Shown here in pieces: positions 5,319 through 5,411 of a stretch of 5,411 bases of DNA. The DNA comes from Bacteroidales bacterium (GTDB lineage Bacteria; Bacteroidota; Bacteroidia; Bacteroidales; JAFGXI01). Positions within the stretch are counted from its first letter, which is position 1, and each line of letters starts with the position of its first letter. Location: positions 1-5,411 of the forward strand of contig JALSQC010000020.1 in the NCBI GenBank assembly GCA_026985625.1, given 5' to 3'. The notes beneath the pieces are model-generated. The model saw nothing but the letters and a program-made list of their open reading frames with translations. It did no database searches and was not told the origin of the DNA. Position numbers and translations under genes: made by a program.

Positions 5319-5411
5319 TTAAACCGATATACTACCTTTAATATGAGGGTGTGCATCGTAATTTATTAGTTCTATATCATTATATTTAAAATTAAAAATA
5401 TTTTTAATATC
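5319..5411 (-). CDS. thyA: Thymidylate synthase, C-terminal 30 residues (5' end outside window)
   Basis: The minus frame runs from the window edge to a TAA at 5321-5319 and ends in ELINYDAHPHIKGSISV. This matches the invariant C-terminal segment of ThyA (in E. coli a phenylalanine-rich strand followed by G-Y-D-P-H-P-x-I-K-A-P-V-A-I), including the Tyr and His-Pro of the substrate and folate-binding end. ThyA methylates dUMP to dTMP using 5,10-methylene-tetrahydrofolate and releases dihydrofolate. Small differences from E. coli are YDAHP in place of YDPHP and a GSISV end. The downstream folA, 12 nt away, recycles the dihydrofolate and strongly supports the call. Too little is present to judge the active-site Cys. 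Confidence 0.92.
   Translation of the reverse strand, partial: DIKNIFNFKYNDIELINYDAHPHIKGSISV

Noticed and set aside
5035..5322. Plus-strand 95-residue hydrophobic frame
   Set aside because: Antisense to the 5' half of folA; hydrophobicity comes from complementing Lys/Asn/Asp codons.

Overview
The window looks like the chromosome of a member of the Bacteroidota. It is very AT-rich (about 30% GC by eye), the stop codons seen (five) are all TAA, and four of the five visible gene starts have no Shine-Dalgarno sequence. The proteins belong to types I associate with that phylum: a short (archaeal/eukaryal-type) ProRS with a degenerate C-terminal metal site, a conserved unnamed protein directly behind proS, an unnamed Cys-containing lipoprotein, and a Tyr/Trp-rich lipoprotein with an IRRF motif. 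Order and genus cannot be fixed from this sequence. Nothing points to a mobile element, prophage, CRISPR array or RNA gene.

Layout. (1) Positions 1-1531, minus strand: the N-terminal 510 codons of a large low-complexity lipoprotein whose 3' end lies beyond the left edge. It has a lipobox, an acidic/Asn linker, a core that is about 36% tyrosine, a four-residue G-Y-x-x tandem repeat, and a long Ser/Asn/Lys tail with degenerate repeats. (2) 1532-1636: a divergent intergenic region. (3) 1637-3813, plus strand: proS followed 11 nt later by a 230-aa conserved protein of unknown function, probably one transcription unit, ending at a hairpin terminator that appears to work in both directions (3819-3854). 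(4) 3886-5411, minus strand: thyA (only the last 30 codons are in the window), then folA 12 nt downstream, then a nested inverted repeat (4756-4804), then a 288-aa lipoprotein that converges on the shared terminator.

How the genes relate. ThyA and FolA form a metabolic pair: thymidylate synthase oxidises methylene-tetrahydrofolate to dihydrofolate, and dihydrofolate reductase regenerates tetrahydrofolate. ProS supplies prolyl-tRNA; its downstream partner has no known role. The two lipoproteins are envelope proteins with no evident functional link to their housekeeping neighbours.

I see no clear undescribed multi-gene system. The points most worth a second look are the Tyr-rich lipoprotein (including its isolated consensus Shine-Dalgarno), the uncharacterised protein coupled to proS, and the nested inverted repeat just before the second lipoprotein's start codon.
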